A stretch of DNA of 64,000 nucleotides, taken from positions 57,903,164 through 57,967,163 of the forward strand of contig NW_019211455.1 in the NCBI RefSeq assembly GCF_002443255.2. The letters run 5' to 3'. The DNA is from Varroa destructor (taxonomy: Eukaryota; Arthropoda; Arachnida; Mesostigmata; Varroidae). A model generated the notes under the pieces. It did no database searches. It saw nothing but the letters and a program-made list of their open reading frames with translations, and was not told the origin of the DNA. Position numbers and translations under genes: made by a program. Positions within the stretch are counted from its first letter, which is position 1, and the number at the start of each line of letters is the position of its first letter. Shown here one piece after another: positions 25,201 through 39,370 of the stretch.

Positions 25201-27730
25201 TGGCGTATTAACGTATGATTTGACTTGTCTGCGTAAAATTTTTTTTTGTGACTTACCACTACTGCATTTGGTATTTTGAATGTTGATGTCCAGAATATTT
25301 AACTCTTTCGATGGCTTTTACAATGAATTACATATTAGGCCGTTACTTAAATCAATTTTCGGTGGACTAGCAAGCCCTATTTCGCATGATGCACAACTTC
25401 CATATTGCAATTTGTTGTTCTGTAAACATCGCCTACCGAAACGACTGATTTTTAAAACAATATCTTTATTGTTCTATCAATCTATTGACTATTTTATAAT
25501 AAATACTTAAAGTTTGTCCTGTAACACTAATTAGCAGTGTAACACTGCTTTTATGGTAACAGAACAAAGAAGTATATTAAGGGCTATATAATCATTATTG
25601 GGACTTCCTGTTTGGGGTTGGCGGTCTCTGTTTCATCGCAGCATCGGAACTGATTAACCGAGGGCTCATCCGAGGAGCGCAGGCTACTTCGGTTGCGCTT
25701 AGTTATGGCGCGGACAAACTACGCCAACATATGACACCTGAGCAACGTGCACTGGCTGTCGACCCAAGGGTCCAGACCGGGCTGAAAGTTGCCCGAGCAA
25801 CATCTCACGTTACCTGCAAAGTTACCGGGTGTGTTTAAGTTGTCGCTCCATACAATATCGCGAATGGTATCTATGTTTATACGAACTGTATGATAACAAT
25901 ATGATGACACACCGATCATAAGTGGTGTATTGTCTTTATAGAAAAAAGCCTAATAGATAAACTAATATTCATTAGAACGACATTGAAATTATTGATTAAG
26001 ATATGCTATCTGCGGGGTGCGAAAAACTCTAGCGGGCTGTTTTTCAAAACGTGCATACTTTCACTTTCCACTCTTGGTACTCCATGAAAACTAGTTCTTT
26101 TTGGGACAACACAACAAAATTGTCATGGCAAACGTCGCTGCGTTAGTTATGAAGCTAAAGCGAAAATCAGCTAATCTTTTCGCACTGTACGAATGCCCAC
26201 CCCGAAGTAACAAGTTTCTTTCTTGCCAGAAATTGCCAGGAAAAAAAGAAAGAAATCTTCTTCTTTTCGTGCGGTTTCTGAAAAATTCGAAGAAGACTTC
26301 CACGAAGCATATGGGAGAATTCTTAGTAGGTGTTAGATTTAAAGGCCCCGAAAATTCATCAAACGAACTCAAAAAGCCGTTTTTGATATATTTACATTTT
26401 TGCTACAAAAATGGGCAGCTGCTGTAGAGACGAGAATATTAATTGGTAAATGTATTGTCTAGAAAAGCTACAACAGTCAATGGTTTTTAAACTTTTTGTG
26501 CCTTTCGCACCTGTTGAGCTTTTCAGCCGTTTTAAATATTTGCATTGTGAGACATTCGGCTTGTTATCGGTCCACAATTTAATTCCGTTTGAATCTTTTT
26601 GTATATACCTTTTAGGACATTGTGCCTACCAATATCGCTTGGCGCACCGTTATTATTGAAAGGTTGTTTGCGGTTTCAAAAGGAATTATTTTGAAAACTA
26701 TTACTAGCAATATAGATTCCGAATTGAAACTGTACTAACGATAGATATAGGTTATACCAAGTAAACATGATCGTTAAGGGCACTTCTAGCACATATAAAC
26801 AGTTTCATTGAAATACCCATTTTTGTTTAGATACAATCTTATTTAGTACGATTTAAACGCGTCACCCTGTACATGTTGGTTAGTAATCCGTAATATTTTA
26901 TGTATTCCACAACAAGGAGATAACAGGTAAAGCAATACGTTTGAATTAGAGTGAGTATAACACGTTGGTACTTTGTATTCTTGTGTTTGACATTGTGATT
27001 AACAACAAACATTGCAGATTCGTAGTTTCTGCAGTTGGCGACATGACGTGTGCCTTGGGTAAGCGCATTGCGAGGACTCTTGCTCCCACCGAAGTCGTAG
27101 ACGGGGTGGCTTCGAACGGGACGTTGAACGACGCTCTTCTAATCGCTGGCGGCGGCGTAGCTGGGTTCGGCACTGTCTTTATGGGCCTCGAAAACGCTGC
27201 TAGGGTGCTCGCTAAGAGTATTACAGAAAATACTGTCACTCTCGTGCATCACAAGTAAGTAAATAGATCATGATTTAGTAGGCAATACACCGCCTTGACG
27301 ATATGTTTTTCTCAAACTAATAGGAACAAATATAGAATAAGAAATACCTAAAGTTAGTTTAAAAAATAATTTCTACATATGTGTACGCCTCTTTATTTGT
27401 TCTATTCATATGAAATATTTTAAAATATGCCTCATTGTTCTAATCCACAGATATGGCGAAGACGCTGGCGAGGTTATTGGCGATGCCATGTATAGCATAG
27501 GAAACTTCGCCTTAACGGTTAATAATGTGGCCAACTTGGGTGTGCGCGGTATAGCCAAGCGAACCGCAAAAGAAGCAGGGAAGGCTATGCTGCAGGAATA
27601 CGCTCGAACTGGACAGTCGCAACAGCCGGAAGACTTTTACACGGTAGAGTCTCCAGATAGTTATGCTTCCGAACAAAGTGCATCTAAATCAGAACATTTA
27701 ACAGGCAGCGAGACAAGCAAACGAAGCTAA
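22287..27730 (+). CDS. SPART: Spartin (SPG20-type): MIT and senescence-domain protein
   Basis: Eight exons join in frame: 22287-22400, 22831-22974, 23266-23451, 24455-24744, 24989-25188, 25642-25828, 27018-27254 and 27451-27730, giving 545 residues. Exons 1-3 form the N-terminal MIT domain (LKEAQQVAFDSA, then GEALHMYYNAMRHL and IKEDVRSRINFL). The residues PPPY at 122-125 match the PPxY site that recruits Nedd4-type ligases in mammals. Exons 4-5 carry the spartin core (HIPGGVQVF, LVPGKSPVLK, AYMFPD). Exons 6-8 carry the plant-related senescence domain (INRGLIRGAQATS, AGFGTVFMGLENAA, YGEDAGEVIGDA). Known spartins act at endosomes, lipid droplets and mitochondria and in cytokinesis. Every donor is GT. 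The first (GTCGTT) is weak, and it and the next acceptor were chosen by phase and by alignment to the MIT helices. No poly(A) signal was found near the stop. Confidence 0.93.
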
Positions 27731-30236
27731 GCTTTTTCCGAGTTCGTTGCCAATATGTTATGGATATATGGATGGAAAAAAGCTTTATGCCCTTTGCATT
27801 GTATGCAAACATATATCCGAAAAAAAGCTTTCATAAGTTGTGGGAATCAGCATTTAAACACGAGAATTGCATTAATCGCAGTCTACAAGTTGTTGACTCA
27901 GGTTTGCTATTCTACTGTCATACACGTAACAATTAGACGAGGTCCGTCATTTGAGGGCCAGGTTTTGCATATCTGCTAGTTGGTGTAGTCTCTATTTGTA
28001 CAAGATACCGGTCTCTTCAGAAGATCTGTTAAAGCGCGAAAGCGTTATGATGAAACCTGATGGCCGAACGTTCGTTTTGTCTTTGTCCTCTATATAAGAC
28101 ATGTTACAGCGTATGGACAGTCCTATCTAGGTCATTCTACTGTCGACAAACTGGTCCGTTCGGGACAACATTGTAGCTACTATGTAGTACAAAAGTGTGA
28201 ATGCCTTAATAGTAATAGTAATGCAAAATAGTAATAGTTACTGACAACGTGCGGTTACCGTGGTACAACTATCACTGTCACGGCGAATGTTATTAGATGA
28301 TATTCAGAATGTAATTCTCGGAAAATCGTACGAAAGTTTGAAGTACAGAAGGGAGTAGACGTCGCTTCCACTGCTAAATATGTTCTCTACATACTTATAG
28401 AGCGTTCTTTGAGTTCTCGAAGGCGCAATGTATTTAGGAAGTTACGGGATAGGAATAAATATTAAATCGTTATGTATTATGTCTGAGTGTATTAAATTTA
28501 TTGTTTTAGTAAGCATTGAAGGATAACTTACCAGCAGAACAAATACACATAGTGGTAATCCAAAAGGTGGAAAAGTAATCTTTGTCACGGGTGTATGATA
28601 AGATCTGTTTCTGAGCGTGCCAAATTGAATGAATAATCTTAACAAAAGTAGAAACCACTGAGCATTGATGTGTGCCGTACCCCCAGACGGTGGGTATCGA
28701 GGTGTTGAGGTGACTTATAGTGAGGTGGTTTATAAGTAGTGTCCTTCGGCTAACCAGTTTTCTAGGTTATGTACGTTCTCCTAGTGGAGTGGAACTTTTT
28801 AAACTTCCTATTTTATACAATATATATACAATATTATATAAGATTCTGATTAAGATTTATTAAAATGGTAATGATCTCTAGAAAGTTTTCATTCTAGCTG
28901 CATACGTAGCATGACACTTAACATTATTCGAAAATTCTGCACGTTTATTTTGTTCATGGTCTATTAAAAGTTATCTAAACTTATGAAGACTGAGAGTCTA
29001 AGACCACTAGAGAAGCCGGTAGACCACTAGACGGGAGCCACTAGAGAAGCCTAAGGCTTCGGTCTTTCGCTCATTTCACTAATAAATTCAACAAATTTAA
29101 TGCCACCTTGATGTGTTACAGTCATGTGATCGGTGGCCACTGCGATTTTTTTTTTAGAGAAGTTTCGTCTACTCTGAATAGCCATGCACATGCGTGCCTG
29201 TACAGTAAAGTTTGATCTACTAAATACACCCTAATATATCGTACAGAAGACTCCACGGCCATATCTACGAAAATAGCAGATCAGAATTGGATTGCTTAGA
29301 TCTGCATAATGAGCTGAAAAAAACTGGACTCGGGGTGTTGTGAGGCAGAGGCTTATATAATTGTCATGCATCCTTTTGCGTTGTGGCATGTGGCTGAGAA
29401 AACGTTTTTGTCTTTTTTATTAGAAATTGACTGTGCAGCATGTTCATGTTTAATCATTGTAAAGAAAACGTTTAGAGCGCCACAGTATTATTTAATGTAC
29501 ATTTAGAATACAGTATTAACACGCATGGAATAATACTCTGATGCTGCTTGGTGTATGCGACATGATTAATTTCATGCTATAAAAGAAAAAGCAGCTAAAA
29601 CTTTGCATTATAGTATGATCCTCCTAACAACAGGGAACGTAGAGATATAATAACTTTTGAATTGAAACATAAAATTATCTCTTTTGTCTACGTTAGTTTA
29701 CTTTATCAGCAGTACATAATCGTGTAGGAAGTAAAAACACTTTTAATTGTTATCTGTATGAGAATGCCTTCGATAATTATTTAATAATTGTTTGCTGGCT
29801 AAAAAGCACGGCAAATAGGTTTCCAAAGGTAAATATGATGCTTTGTTACAAAAGCATATTAATTTAATTTTAGCCAATCCGTAAATGATTTATATGCTAA
29901 TAAAAGCAAATAAAGGATCGTTTTGATATATCTCGATGACGATCTCTTTATTACCTCGTTGAGTGAAACTATCTATTTCAATTTATATATTTTACTATAT
30001 TACAGTAACTGATTAACCACATATTCTAATCTATATGCATGTGATGCTGACCGTTACCGTAATATATACCATATTTCAGCGTCCTGATTTCTATCAATAT
30101 TAATACCATCGGTAACCCGATTATTAAAGTCCCGTATAATTCAGCTTATAAGACAGCAACATTTATAATCTATACTGGAGAGATTTCAAACCGTTAACAG
30201 ATGCCTATTTACAATGTCGTTTTCTCTAATTTGGCT
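27731..30236. other. Intergenic between convergent spartin and FAM8A1-like genes
   Basis: AT-rich, no gene seen. It includes a small hairpin and short-repeat cluster around 29000-29070, listed separately. Confidence 0.4.
28995..29070. repeat. Short direct repeats with embedded hairpin
   Basis: The word CCACTAGAGAAGCC occurs twice and GACCACTAGA twice within about 60 bases. The stretch GAAGCCTAAGGCTTC (29046-29060) is a perfect palindrome with a three-base loop, and flanking GGTCTT can pair with AAGACC. It may be a decayed mobile element end or local slippage. Confidence 0.5.
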
Positions 30237-33200
30237 TTAATTGACCACAATCCTCGGCCCATTTCGGGGCTCCTCAATAACCAAAGTCCTACACAACTGG
30301 TCGTAGACCGCGCGGTTGTGTTGAAAGAAAAAAGCGGTCACACAAACTGGAAACAAAAAAGTCACCCCGCAATTTTTCATAGTCGCCCGTAGTAAAGCCC
30401 AGAGGAGGCCAACCCCACACGACACTCGGACCCGTAACACACCCGGAACGACTGTTTCGCACTGCCAGCAGTTGATCACACGAATGTTCATTATATACTT
30501 GCCTGTAAGGATACGTGTTAATGGAAGTCCAATATTTGATCTAGTAAAACGGAATAATATCTAGTGAAATTACCGTTGTGGCACGTGGTAAATGAAACCT
30601 ATATTTTGTTTGTACTTTTATAGTGCATTATCAACCACTATACTTTATCTAAATAAAAATTTATCTAAAACATGCCTTCTCTGTGCACGAACCCGGTGGT
30701 AATAGTGTTTTCACCATGTGCCCCTATATAAGTCAGTGTAAGAATTATTTTCCAAAATAAGATTTCCGCTTTACATCTGCGAGCTCAAAACAAGTGACAA
30801 CTTAACACGTCTTATAATTAGGCAATAACAAACAGATCAAAATATAGCATGTTCTTCTAAGCTAACAAAACCAGTTTTAGTTTATACTAACCGACTTATA
30901 CGATGGAAAGTATAGAAGTAAATCAAACGATTGAAAAAATTTCTGTATGGTCTGACTTATAATTACCGATGGTTTGTCCTCGACCGATCATTCCCCAGAC
31001 AGCCAGTGTCTCATATAGGATGACCACTAATCGATGTACGCTCTCGAGAAATAAAATTGGCCATTTGTCGAGAATACTCTCCAGCGCGACTGAGTACGTT
31101 AGCAGGTCCTGTTGCAAGATGCGTAAGTCATAGCTGCAAAAGCGGCCACATGGACAAAGATACGAACCAAATAGCGGTGCATAAAACAGTACGAAAGCGA
31201 TACCAGCTGGTTGCGCAACTGGGAAAACCGAAGCACTATTGAATTGAGTTTAGTACGGCGCTGTATAGACTTTGAAGCTCAGACACTAGCCCGTGCTAGG
31301 ATCATTTTTACTTTACTACCTTCACAGTAGATATTTAACCATTTGAACATGTACCTAGTTCAGGGATATTCATGTGATTTTATGGCACATAACGTACTTA
31401 GTTTGGGAGCCCAAGTAAACTGCTGAAGTCATTCAGGATTACACACCAAGTTTACAGGGACAACTGAAACGACTCTATCGATCAATTATCTACGTTTCAG
31501 CTAAGTCTGACTGCCAACTATCACATTGTAGTATCAGTGCTACAATCGTGCCTCAGTGCATATACAATATATATATAGCAATCGGAGAGCACCGCATAAA
31601 ATATTTAAAGATACAAGACGAAAATTGACTCTTATGTCACTCACGTGTTATTTTAGGAGCTTACAACAACTAGAATTTATCTTTATTAGACCACGTGCTT
31701 CAGAAAACCTATTTTATTCACGAATATTAGAGGCAATAGGTTTTTTTCAATTCATTTCAGAAAGCAATTCGTGCAACAATAGGAAGGATGGAAACCAAAA
31801 ATAGTTTTACAGTTTTCTATGACCTCTAAGGGGTTCATGCATTCACATACATATTACTAAATTGCTATATTCTTTTTATAAATGCTACACGGTCTTTTTC
31901 ATTATACGGAACCGAATTAAGTGGAAGATTAAGTCAATTTCTTTCCGAATTCAGCTAAAACGTGAAAGCTTCAGTACACCCTCAAGTACTACTACCTACC
32001 ATGAAGTCGTAGCTTACGTGAGTTGTTCGATTTCTTCATCTATGATAAGTGTGATATCTGTATTAAAAAATAGAGATTAGATAATAACTAAAGAAGCAAT
32101 ATAAAGTGGAAGTCAACCAAACATAAAGAGAAGCAAGCCAAACGAAAATTATAGCGCAATGACAGTGGCAAATACTCACGAAAAGGAGCTGAAATTAAAG
32201 CTGAGAAAAAAAAATCAGACGACACATGAAAATAAACACGTTACATAATCTGGATGAATTCTCAAAAATGAAATTTATCCCTATAATATACACTAAAAAA
32301 CAAGCTAGACTTACATTTTACTGCATTTTCTGCAAACAAATGAAATAACTTCTACTTTTGGTAGGGCGTGAAATGACAGACAAGGAATACCTTACTTAGG
32401 GCCTATCATTATGTGGTGTCTCTTATTTTCAGCAAAAATTAGTGTCGAATTATTATTTATTATTATTAACTTCTGGCAATTCATGGTTCTAGTTTCATGG
32501 TTTTGTTGACTAGAAACCTACAGGATACCTTCTTAAAAACCTTCTAGCTTAACTTAATTAACATTATGAACTTTATTCTTTGAGCTTGACTTCTTAAACG
32601 GACCGATGACATCATTTTCAGCAATCGGGGTGGTGAATACCTGGGCAAATCGATGATCTCAAAATAGTCGACAGCTATGTAGGTGATTATAAATTTTACA
32701 ACGAGTAAAATCGCGCAATCAATGAGCTCCGCGGCAAGCCGTTTTGGTATCGACGGGATATTCACCTGGAACTATAAAACGGATAAGACAAACAAGAAAA
32801 CCAAAGTGCGAAGATAATGATAGCGGTGGGGCTGTAATATATGCATGTGTGGTTTACAATAAAATTTGCTGAGAACAGCCAATATAGATGTTATCCAACA
32901 ATGTAGCTCTTACAGAAAAACGTCTAGACATTTGGATTTCTAATCCAGCAAATTATCTGGATTTAAGTAGGGACCTTGGGCTATCCACACGATATTTGGT
33001 TACTGTTATATTTTGACTGTCGTGATTTTTCTAAATTACTCTATGTCATGAATGCCTCAAAATTGATATCAAGCATTCGAAGGTCCAAGAAGCGCAAGCA
33101 GGACACGAAGTAGTATAATACATGCAAACGACGCATCAATCGCTAATTCAACCGCTTTATCTATCCATTGGTGGACCATTGATGGGAATTTCACAAGGTA

Positions 33201-33994
33201 CAAACAAAATATACAAGAAATATTCAGATACCATACACGAACTCATTGCAATGAAATGGCCAACGAAGTTGGCATCACTTGCCTGTGTCGTGGCATCGAC
33301 TGTTACCTGTTGCCCTGTCCCGATGATACCTCGATTGACATTGAAAGCCCCTCCAGATTGTGCGACACCATGAAGCATCGCAGATGTTACCACCGAATTT
33401 ACCTAATTAGACATATATATTTAATTATAGGTTTAAAGTTCCATGCAAAAAACAATACTCTAAAGGGCGCCAAAAGCAGAGGAGAGATAAACAAACTCTC
33501 GGAAATTCCAGATAGCTTTTGCGGTAGGCTGCATTTAGAGCCAACCTAAATGGAATCTACTCTTAATGGAGCCGAATACTCTTAGAGCTTGATGGATATG
33601 TACAAACGTATGAATAGACGACAAAGCTAGAGCAGACTTTCTTTAAAGACCAAATAGTAGTACCCTATCAACAGATAAACATATTTTTAAATTTGCTTAA
33701 AGAGACATTATAAATATAGATTGCCCTCTTTGGGAGTCAAGAATTAAATTATCGTTATTAAATAGTTTGCTTTATAGCAACGGGTGTCAGATGTACCTGT
33801 TGCCAATGGTAACACTGCCACAGCCATTGGTTTAATGAGTTGATATATTCCTGTCTCTGAACGGCTTCGTCTTTACTCGCCGTAGATGTAGGACCACCAC
33901 TGGTCCTAATTCGTTCTTGTGCGACCGTATTTTCACGGGCGGTGGCTGAACCACCGCCCTGAGAGACCGCATTATTTGGCGATTCGTCGGGCAT
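30237..33994 (-). CDS. FAM8A1: FAM8A1-like RDD-family membrane protein
   Basis: Five exons on the minus strand: 33994-33797, 33402-33307, 32765-32641, 31133-30967 and 30502-30237. They join in phase to give 283 residues. The start is a true ATG. The N-terminal region is polar and then has YINSLNQWLWQCY, the FAM8A1 tryptophan-rich segment. Exons 3-5 form the RDD domain with its hydrophobic helices: PKRLAAELIDCAILL (the R-D of RDD), RLVVILYETLAVWGM, then GKYIMNIRVIN and VTAFFFQHNRAVYD. In mammals FAM8A1 is an ER membrane partner of the HRD1 ubiquitin ligase and helps its assembly for ER-associated degradation. The same role here is inference. It is shorter than human FAM8A1, mostly because the N-terminal proline-rich part is reduced. 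A CATATTTCAG acceptor-like site 16 bases upstream of the ATG suggests a 5' UTR intron. Confidence 0.92.
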
Positions 33995-34905
33995 TGCCTT
34001 ACGCTGTCTGAAATATGAAGGCTGAAAAAGAAAAATAATTTAACTTGATAACCTACATCATAATTATTAATAATATGAATCTCAAATTCGCTAAGTTATA
34101 TAAAGAACTTACTATCGTTTATTGCTCTGTCTAGATTAATGCGGAATTTCTAACGTACTTAGATTAGTATTGTGTAAGCATATTGGAACTGTAAATGAAT
34201 AAATAACCAACCCAATTACCATTTTGCCAAAACGAACATATGAGATTCAACAAAAATTGCTCATATTAACAATAATAATATCGAAAAAAAGTAAGCAGTA
34301 CATTGGCATTTTTATCTGATAAACTGTACTCTTTCCGAATAAATGCACCAGGAGACAAAAGTAACTAAACAAGTAAGCAAGCTTTCACGAGTTGATTCAC
34401 TGTTTGTATTTATTCACTAAGCGTCTAGGCATACAGTGGTTCTTTGGCTTATTGTTGTCGCGGAACACTCACTGCAATATAAGAAAATTTGGTGGTTTCG
34501 AACACTCGCCATTTTATCAAGCAAGTTAGTAATAAACCAAAGAGACTGAAATAGTTGTTCCAATATGCAATAACACTCTGAATCGATCATTTGTATTCTC
34601 TGCTATGACATATATATTACAACATCGGAGAACAAAATTCAATAGTATGCCAGCTCATATCATTGCACTTCAGAATTCGACAATGTTGTAGCCAATGTTT
34701 AAACAACGGGCTTTCCACCGTGAGACAATAATTTTCCGAATAATACAACTGTCAAGCCACTTAATATATTTTAATGCTTACCTACGTTTACGAAGCAAGC
34801 CTGATTTTGCCTATATATCAGTAATATATCTTATTCAAAAATCACGTAAATTTGTTTGTATTGCAGGTCGGTTTGTATTATCAAATGCTTATTATCGTAA
34901 GCCAT

Positions 34906-34945
34906 TACCGAGAGCCTCGTATCGAACCCTCACCTCATATCGGCT

Positions 34946-34999
<54 letters not shown>

Positions 35000-35080
35000 A
35001 CCTATTTTGTCCGTAATAATCCCTTTATCAGATTGACGCCAGCCGATATGAGATGAGGGTTCGATTCGAGGCTCTCGGTA
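34906..35080. repeat. 43-bp inverted repeat around an AT microsatellite
   Basis: The left arm is 34906-34948 and the right arm 35038-35080. They are reverse complements apart from two positions. The 89-base loop is mostly (AT)n. Each arm carries an internal GGTTCGAT word close to the B-box of tRNA-type RNA polymerase III promoters (right arm + strand, left arm - strand). The whole could fold into one long hairpin, or be a foldback element or two SINE-like copies in opposite orientation. Confidence 0.8.
34949..34996. repeat. (AT)n microsatellite
   Basis: About 24 AT units inside the loop of the inverted repeat. Confidence 0.95.
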
Positions 35081-35097
35081 TATTATATATTTTGTAT

Positions 35098-35155
35098 TTA
35101 TATATATATTTATATATATATATATATATAAATATATATATATTTATATATATTT
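35098..35155. repeat. Imperfect (TA)n microsatellite
   Basis: TA-rich tract with TTTATA interruptions directly after the right arm of the inverted repeat. Confidence 0.9.
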
Positions 35156-38100
35156 TGTATTTTCAGAATACGCTTCAAAACTATGAGGCTACGTATTGAC
35201 ACTAAAGGCAAATTGGGGAAAATGGCAACACCCGCGAGATCACTGAGTGACATTCCACCACAAAATAGAGATTGTAAAAGTTTATAGAACAATGAACACA
35301 CAGAGCGCACATGTCAATATTCATTCACTTATTAATCACCAACTTTATATCAAGAGCGAAAAGAGCAGATAACATTCATCACAAGCGTAATGTAAACGAA
35401 AAATCCTAACAACAGATATCTATTGGCTCTGCCGAGGATTTACAGACCCTTTGTCGTTAGTCAGACGTATAATGCTAAGTACGTCTCGTAAATGGACCCA
35501 TGAGATGTCAGTTTTGCTCTTAATAGACTCAAATGGGTAGGATCGAACGCATGAAAAACTATGTTCTTCCTTGAGTAGCGTCGAGTGTTACTTTTTCCGC
35601 TAGCGTTGTGGTGCACGCTAAACGTTTGTAACATTTTTCCCAGAACGACGCGTATATCATATATGTGGCACCAGTACTATTACATTTTAATAAAAACTTA
35701 TTAAAGCGTTTTGTTCAGTTCTGTATTAAATAACTCAGTATTATTACTAGAACCACGTATATTTTGATTTGTATGAAAATTATCACCTCTTTATGTATTC
35801 GCAGCTAGCGCAGAAAACGAACCCTGTCAAATACCACAACGGCTGTACTTCCAAGAAAATCCAAAAAAAGGGTTTAGTTTTTTTTAGTTTCAATCACCTT
35901 AAGAACAAATTCACTCAAATTACATCCATCGATTTCTTGCCTGGCTATTCATTGTTCACATACGTATGCTCCTTTACAATATCACGGGTAAATGGACGGA
36001 ACGTGGACGATCCGGAATACACAACAACAAATTTTTCGTATTTTAAGTTTAAATTAGAGCACGAGTGGCACTGTATATTCTTGCAGATATCAGTTACATA
36101 GAATGGAACGAGTAAAGATGAAATAACTGTATTCATTACGAAACAGCCATACCTTTATATTTGTTTTATGTCTATAGAAAAGAGTTTTCGACGCACTAAT
36201 CTTGATTATCCGAAAAACAGTCTATGTTAAAATACGTTAGACTAGTTAAAAAAAAAATGAATAAGATAGTGATCAGAGATAATTGTGTTGCTTCCTCTGC
36301 TTATAATATAAAAGTGCGTTTTCTGGGTTTTAGTAGTTTATTTTGAACATATGTTTTTCTCCCGCTTTAACCACGAATATAAAACAGGTCCTATCTGATA
36401 TATTGACATGTTAACACAATAATTCTTAGTTTAGAAGGAACCTAAAGATGTGACAGCATATATTTTAAACGCCTCCATTTTATATAAGGAATATATTTTA
36501 CTTAGTTTGAACAAAAACATGGCCTTATCGTAGCTAAAACATCTTGAATCACTTTATCAATAGTCTGCATTTCAGTTCAAAACTAAATCATAGTAGACAT
36601 TTTAGCCATTACAACTTACTTAGTTTTATAGAAATAGATAATAAATAAATTATATCATAGGACTTTTCCAGCGACAACACCAGAAGGGAAAGTTAGCAGA
36701 AACCAGCTAATAACACGATATATTTTTGACAATCCGATGTACAGTGGGCGTCATTGATTCACTACTTAGCTTATCGAATTGAAGGAGACTAGGTAAGATG
36801 TATATGAAGTAGAAACAGATTCAATATTAAAACTATGAATACAGTATCCAGTAATGATAATAATAATTATTATTATTACTATAGGTGGAAGGCGAAAAAT
36901 AACGAACATAATTTTCTTCATGAATATTTCAACCCTGACGGGGCAAATAAGATTTTCAATAAAGTTTAGATTAGAGGACTTGAAGATTAAACAAAATTAC
37001 TCAAAAAGTCATTGTTGGTATACCTAAGTTTTTACCTGAGGAACTAACAGCCATTTTAGAAGTGAGCATATCAGTTAATAAGGTTATAAAGGTAAGCGCC
37101 AACGGACAGTTTTTTTTTGTAACTTTTTGAACTTTTTGTAGCATTTTTAGCAATTTCGAGTTCTTGCCTTCTTGCAACCTTTGGCTCGCTATCGGCTATC
37201 TAAGTGACATTTTTACGAGTTACTATTAGGAAGTTGTTTGTGGATTAAAGAAGAAATGTATTGAAAATTATTAGTTAGTGGTCTAGGTCCCATAATTGTT
37301 CTGAATAATTATGATCGTCAGAAATAAGATTTCTAGAACATGCCAAAGATTTCGTTGAAGTATCAATTTTTCTTTCGATATATAAAGCATAAGAAACATT
37401 TTTAGTTTAGATGCACTATTTCTTCCTCCCATAAAGTTGTATCGCTTATCAAATGGGGCCAAAACCTACACATACTGCAATAAAATAGCACATGCCACGT
37501 AAGAGGTCTTATCTATTAGGCAATTCTAAAAATAAGATTTACCCGATACTTTGCCAAAGTAGTTGGCTGCACTGCGGGCCTACCACAAAAGAAGAATACG
37601 GGTTACCAATATAAACGACCAAATATGCGCTCGGCGACGTAAGCTTTCGTCACTCAAGTCGTTTGAATTGGCGAGGTACAGGTGCACGGGCGGTTACTCA
37701 GAAGGAATAATATAAGGAGAAAGATACAGACGTTTTAAAAGATATAAAGCCGTATTTATATTACGGTTTACAAAAATATTGGCGAAATGCCTCGTTTTTC
37801 AAAACTGCAGTGTATCTGCTGTTGTGCGGCAAAGATGACATCTTTTAAAAATTGATTTTACCCGAGTTCACAGAAATTCAATATTTCGAGTCTTTACGTT
37901 CGGTACAGCCGTCGGGACGTTTCATCAGACAGCAGTTCCTATACCGGAACTCCAACTTGCACCACCGCGTGTCCCAGTTTAATAAAGTTTAGATAGATAT
38001 TTACGAAAAATTAAAGGCTAAGCAGTTGTAAGCAGCCTACTTGTTGTGTAGTACGAATATTACAAGAGCTGGGTGAAGATCAATTTTGTTTTATCAATAG

Positions 38101-39370
38101 TCAAAAAAACGCTTTAGGCGCTATACGTCCATCTTTTTAATATGTTTAGCACAATTAGGTTGAGTAAGACATATGCTGCGCATACAATGTAGCTCAGCCT
38201 TAGTACGTTGTCAACAAAGAGTAGGTATAGTTTCAAAAAAGATGACAAATTACTCCGTTGGCTGGGCTCGTAAACGACCCTCAGATTTGATCTCAACTGG
38301 TTTTTAGTTAATCAACATTTCGCTCATTTACTCAGCGGCAGCGAAAAATTCACCGATAGGCTATCCATGTTGTCGAAACCGTGAATAACCGCACTAGGCA
38401 CGCTCGGGCACTATATATATATATAAATAAACATAAATATAACCAGTATTTTAGCTTATCTTAAGCTGACCACTATTTAGCAATTCTGGTTAGACCCGTA
38501 GAGACTGGTTTCGGCCTTGTAATAAAATAAATCTTAATTCTACTTTTTAAGGGCTCCAACCGATTGATAGTCAATGGTTAATGCCTCATTCTTTTTTCTA
38601 CTTACTCTGCTTATGTTGATTTTTCTGCTGAAAAAATAGAATCATTGCAAATAACAAATACGGCTTTTATTCTTGTCGTAGAAAGGCCGCATTACGAGTT
38701 GAATCTGGTCTTACCATACCAGATGATTTTTTCGACGTATGTCATCAATAAAAGACAAATGTTTATCATATAAACACATCAACGATTCTTTGGGAATTTA
38801 CAACATGACGCTTCTGCCGGCGTTAAACAATTCTGTTCCTCATCTAGCGTCGTGAACAGATGCTGCCACAATAGTAGCTTCGTGTCTCTTATATAATTTT
38901 CAGTTGGGTGTAGTCATCGTCAGGATATTTATAAATACCACGATGCTCCCTCAGAGTTACGCCAACGTTTACTATTTTTCTGGCATTCACGTACAGTATT
39001 TGTTGATAGCTGCGCAACGTCAAATCAACGAGAAGCCGCTGCTATGTGGTACGCCTACAATAATCCTCAACAACGAATGGATAAACTTATTTTAAAATCG
39101 CATTTACTTCATCGGTGTTTTCGTAGCGTTCATGCTTTACTTTTCTAACCTGATTCCTGCTTAAAGCAAAAAGAAAAAAGGTTGTTATGCCGATAGTCAA
39201 ATCGAAACTGTTTAAAATAAAGGTAACGCGACCGAGCGATAGTGAAAACAGCACCGTAACCAGACTGTGCGGACATATACTCATCATTTCATATGACTCT
39301 ATTTATTTTTTAATAATTGAAAAGCATAAATATATCTAGAGTATTTGTTTTAAATACATGGTATAGAATT

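Larger units (their letters stand above)
33995..39370. other. Gene-poor AT-rich DNA with repeats
   Basis: No gene is supported. The stretch holds AT microsatellites and an inverted repeat (listed separately). A few open frames, such as 35800-36100 (+) with an acceptor-like TATTCGCAG at 35806, lack a partner exon or family match. Confidence 0.4.

Noticed and set aside
34906..35080. tRNA gene suggested by the GGTTCGAT words
   Set aside because: The T stem does not pair, and no acceptor stem, anticodon arm or A box can be placed.
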